This document shows positions 63,101-64,000 of a stretch of DNA of 64,000 nt, piece by piece. The notes under the pieces were generated by a model, which was not told the DNA's origin, ran no database searches, and saw only the letters and a program-made list of their open reading frames with translations. Position 1 is the stretch's first letter, and the number at the start of each line of letters is the position of its first letter. The stretch lies in contig CM022665.1 of the NCBI GenBank assembly GCA_012295275.1, positions 34,218,022-34,282,021 of the forward strand. Reading direction: 5' to 3'. Both the position numbers and the translations under genes were made by a program. This DNA is from Chrysomallon squamiferum. Lineage: Eukaryota; Mollusca; Gastropoda; Neomphalida; Peltospiridae.

Positions 63101-63868
63101 ACAACACCTTTCCAGGAATGCCTCTTTTATCTTAGATCTTATGGCACCTACAGAGACCATCTTGGATTTTTACAACGTAATGGATATTGGATGAAAGCAG
63201 CTAAATTCATTTTAGACCATGTAAGTTTATTTATTAAACTTATTTCTGATTTTCTAAATAAATAAAATAAAAAGCCTTTACAGTTAGAATGAATTCAGGA
63301 TCCAAATAACATATTGTCATTATTAATAATAAAGGATTTTTAAAAAACTTTTATTTTGTTTGAAAAGTGTTATAAATATTTTTACAATGGCAAACACACA
63401 GTTACTAATTATATTATAAAAATAACCTAAAATTATCTTTAAAAAAATATTCTCTGGTTATTTTATAACTGAATTAAATAATATCAGTTAAATATTGACT
63501 TCAGCTGTAGTTTCTAGATTAAATTAAGTTTCATTATAAAGAAGACTAGTCACAAATAGGAAGGTACAAGCTGGTTATAAATTGAATCCTGATATGATAT
63601 CAATTAAAATAATCATTTTATGGTTAAAAATAATGTCTATATAATTTTTTTTTTTTTTTTTTTCTGACAGAAATGCTCCAGTGAGGTGTTTATTGAAAGT
63701 CTACTGGAGCCAGCCTTGTTGTCAGGGGAACTGAGCAAATTGCTAGATCAGATGTTGATGTTGGATACATCATTAGAAAAATGGAACATTTATCTGACTG
63801 CCACTTGTCGATATCTTGTCAAGCAACATTTATTTAATTCTCTCTATCAGGTTCAGCTCTTTATGAAG
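33541..63868 (+). CDS. ZFYVE26: ZFYVE26 / spastizin, FYVE-domain protein, 3' end outside window
   Basis: Large alpha-solenoid protein that in vertebrates binds PI3P and works with spatacsin/AP-5 in lysosome reformation and autophagy. Thirty-eight phase-consistent exons: 33541-33764, 34466-34547 (end possibly 34556), 34913-34996, 35411-36052, 36390-36557, 37840-37928, 38413-38585, 39083-40387, 40842-41071, 41405-42309, 42661-42761, 42954-43053, 43424-43533, 44093-44209, 44548-44777, 45197-45330, 45774-45859, 46181-46281, 46620-46712, 51717-51891, 52237-52633, 53062-53620, 53935-54177, 54578-54646, 54962-55144, 55404-55499, 55805-55961, 56385-56513, 56920-57104, 57570-57700, 58142-58364, 58781-58941, 60471-60647, 61501-61666, 62128-62220, 62661-62726, 63074-63220, 63671-63868. 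About 2,840 residues are visible; the family C-terminus is still missing, so the whole is longer than human (2,539). Landmarks: LGQWESARACVDQLQ (N-term), EFYYEQAPSVSLC, PFQECLFYL. The last visible donor is GC-type. Confidence 0.93.
34361..34459. repeat. Palindromic (AAAT)n-(ATTT)n tetranucleotide repeat
   Basis: About 60 bp of AAAT units is followed by ~40 bp of ATTT units, a perfect self-complementary hairpin. It ends 6 bp before the AG acceptor of ZFYVE26 exon 2 (34,466). Confidence 0.95.
36633..37445. mobile_element. ~0.8 kb non-autonomous inverted-repeat element in a ZFYVE26 intron
   Basis: The ends are inverted copies of TACCGTATATACTTGTGTA (36,633-36,651 and 37,427-37,445, with mismatches beyond). 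The motif AAGTCGA / TCGACTTAT recurs inside both ends (36,655; 36,698; 37,344; 37,403). A TA at each edge may be the target duplication. No coding capacity was found in the interior, which is less AT-rich than the flanking intron. Consistent with a MITE-like DNA transposon derivative; the family was not assigned. Confidence 0.75.
43978..44078. repeat. (TACA)n(TA)n microsatellite
   Basis: TACA units passing into alternating TA, ending 15 bp before ZFYVE26 exon 14 (44,093). Confidence 0.92.
45140..45192. repeat. Palindromic (AAT)n-(ATT)n repeat at a splice acceptor
   Basis: AAT units followed by ATT units form a self-complementary hairpin. The ATT half runs directly into TTTCAG, the acceptor of ZFYVE26 exon 16 at 45,197. 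Confidence 0.93.
47017..47192 (+). repeat. 5' LTR (176 bp)
   Basis: Starts TGTTTTATCT and ends AACATAACA. Compared with the 3' LTR it lacks 17 bp and has TG where the 3' LTR has CG at most aligned CpG positions. Confidence 0.9.
47342..47956 (+). pseudogene. Retrotransposon gag remnant with two CCHC zinc knuckles
   Basis: Open frame of about 200 codons. It carries a capsid-like region (ERFKFYQQKQEPGETISDF) followed by two CX2CX4HX4C knuckles (CFRCGKTNHHPDAC and CYKCNETGHLSRKC). No clear initiator was seen; the reading may begin further upstream. The frame closes at a TAG at 47,954-47,956, and an Asp/Glu/Ser-rich stretch with another stop separates it from protease. Confidence 0.85.
48212..51103 (+). 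pseudogene. Retrotransposon pol remnant: protease, RT, RNase H, integrase
   Basis: Protease has VDTGASVSIIS near 48,326. RT contains FSKLDLSHAYQQV, LPFG and ILDDI at the catalytic position (47-kDa-type palm motif). RNase H has VDASAHGLGAV. Integrase has a HHCC-type N-terminus (CKCC), catalytic Asp residues in HVDFAGP and ISDNGPQF, and Glu in SNGEAERTV. It is broken by a frameshift near 48,700, TAG at 48,849-48,851, TAA at 49,335-49,337 and a frameshift near 49,705. The integrase part (49,760-51,103) is the longest intact stretch. Confidence 0.88.
51451..51643 (+). repeat. 3' LTR (193 bp)
   Basis: Starts TGTTGTATCT and ends AACATAACA, directly after the polypurine tract. It retains more CpG sites than the 5' LTR. 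Confidence 0.9.
57042..57700 (+). other. ZFYVE26: FYVE zinc-finger domain of ZFYVE26 (split over two exons)
   Basis: PI3P-binding domain encoded by the end of exon 29 and exon 30. The WVPD signature is at 57,045-57,056, and the basic RRHHCRQCG core is at 57,576-57,602. Four Cys pairs are present: CMVC, CRQC, CAAC and CDDC. All canonical FYVE ligands and the R-R/K-H-H-C-R motif are intact. The exon boundary falls just before FNRRHHC. It lies at about residues 2,370-2,430 of the visible protein. Confidence 0.95.
58943..60225. mobile_element. Foldback (long terminal inverted repeat) element in a ZFYVE26 intron
   Basis: Two imperfect inverted arms of about 410 bp (58,943-59,370 and 59,810-60,225) flank a ~440 bp centre with no coding capacity. 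Matching landmarks are GTGTGGGAGATATGGCC (59,042) against its complement near 60,110, and AAGTTTCCTGGGTGTAATA (59,332) against its complement near 59,850. The left arm begins a few bases from the donor of exon 32 (58,941). Each arm carries a cluster of AGGTCA/TGACCT hexamers and one CACGTG. Confidence 0.85.
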
Positions 63869-64000
63869 GCAAGTTAATAATAAACATTCATAAACAAAAA
63901 GTCTCCTGTTGTGTTTGTATGAGTGTAATAATTTTGTATTCATGTTATAATTATGCATTTTAGAATAATTCATAATTTTATTAAATTAATGTGGAAATTT

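Overview
The window is animal nuclear DNA. It is AT-rich and packed with microsatellites. Its genes are cut into many short exons with GT/GC donors and AG acceptors. Three single-copy animal genes are recognisable by exon-by-exon reading with matching splice phases: an LRRC74A-type leucine-rich-repeat gene, MRPL4 and ZFYVE26 (spastizin). A fourth locus encodes an SLC25 mitochondrial carrier of the SLC25A45/47/48 group. With a FLYWCH-type MULE and a Ty3/gypsy element of Mag type, an invertebrate is likely, perhaps a mollusc or another lophotrochozoan. The species is an inference and is not proven here.

Bases 1-27,085 hold the unusual part. An ~8.5 kb segment is present three times in tandem: A 341-8,856, B 8,857-17,360, and C 17,361-22,650 (truncated). 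Each starts exactly at the left end of a decayed MULE DNA transposon and carries carrier exons 2-4 on the + strand. A and B also carry the last four exons of the LRRC74A gene on the - strand; C lost them. The visible first carrier exon (175-218) exists only once, left of the array. The 5' exons of LRRC74A (27,085-22,726) exist only once, right of it. The two genes are therefore interlocked: one head and three tails for the carrier, one head and two tails for LRRC74A. Copy B of the carrier is frameshifted. The copy A LRRC74A tail is frameshifted, while the copy B tail continues the upstream reading frame exactly. Either this is a recent duplication driven by recombination between MULE copies, or part of it is an assembly error; reads can decide.

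Bases 27,086-27,415 form a compact divergent promoter containing a full CRE (TGACGTCA) between LRRC74A (-) and MRPL4 (+). MRPL4 runs from 27,416 to 32,292 in ten exons and encodes a predicted 311 residues, a mitochondrial large-subunit ribosomal protein.

From 33,541 to the right edge lies ZFYVE26 (+). Thirty-eight exons are visible, coding about 2,840 residues including the FYVE zinc finger, and the gene runs off the window. Its introns host an ~0.8 kb inverted-repeat element (36,633-37,445), a 4.6 kb decayed Ty3/gypsy element with intact LTR ends and a 5-bp target duplication (47,012-51,648), and a 1.3 kb foldback element with ~410 bp arms carrying clustered AGGTCA sites (58,943-60,225). No RNA gene and no CRISPR array was seen.
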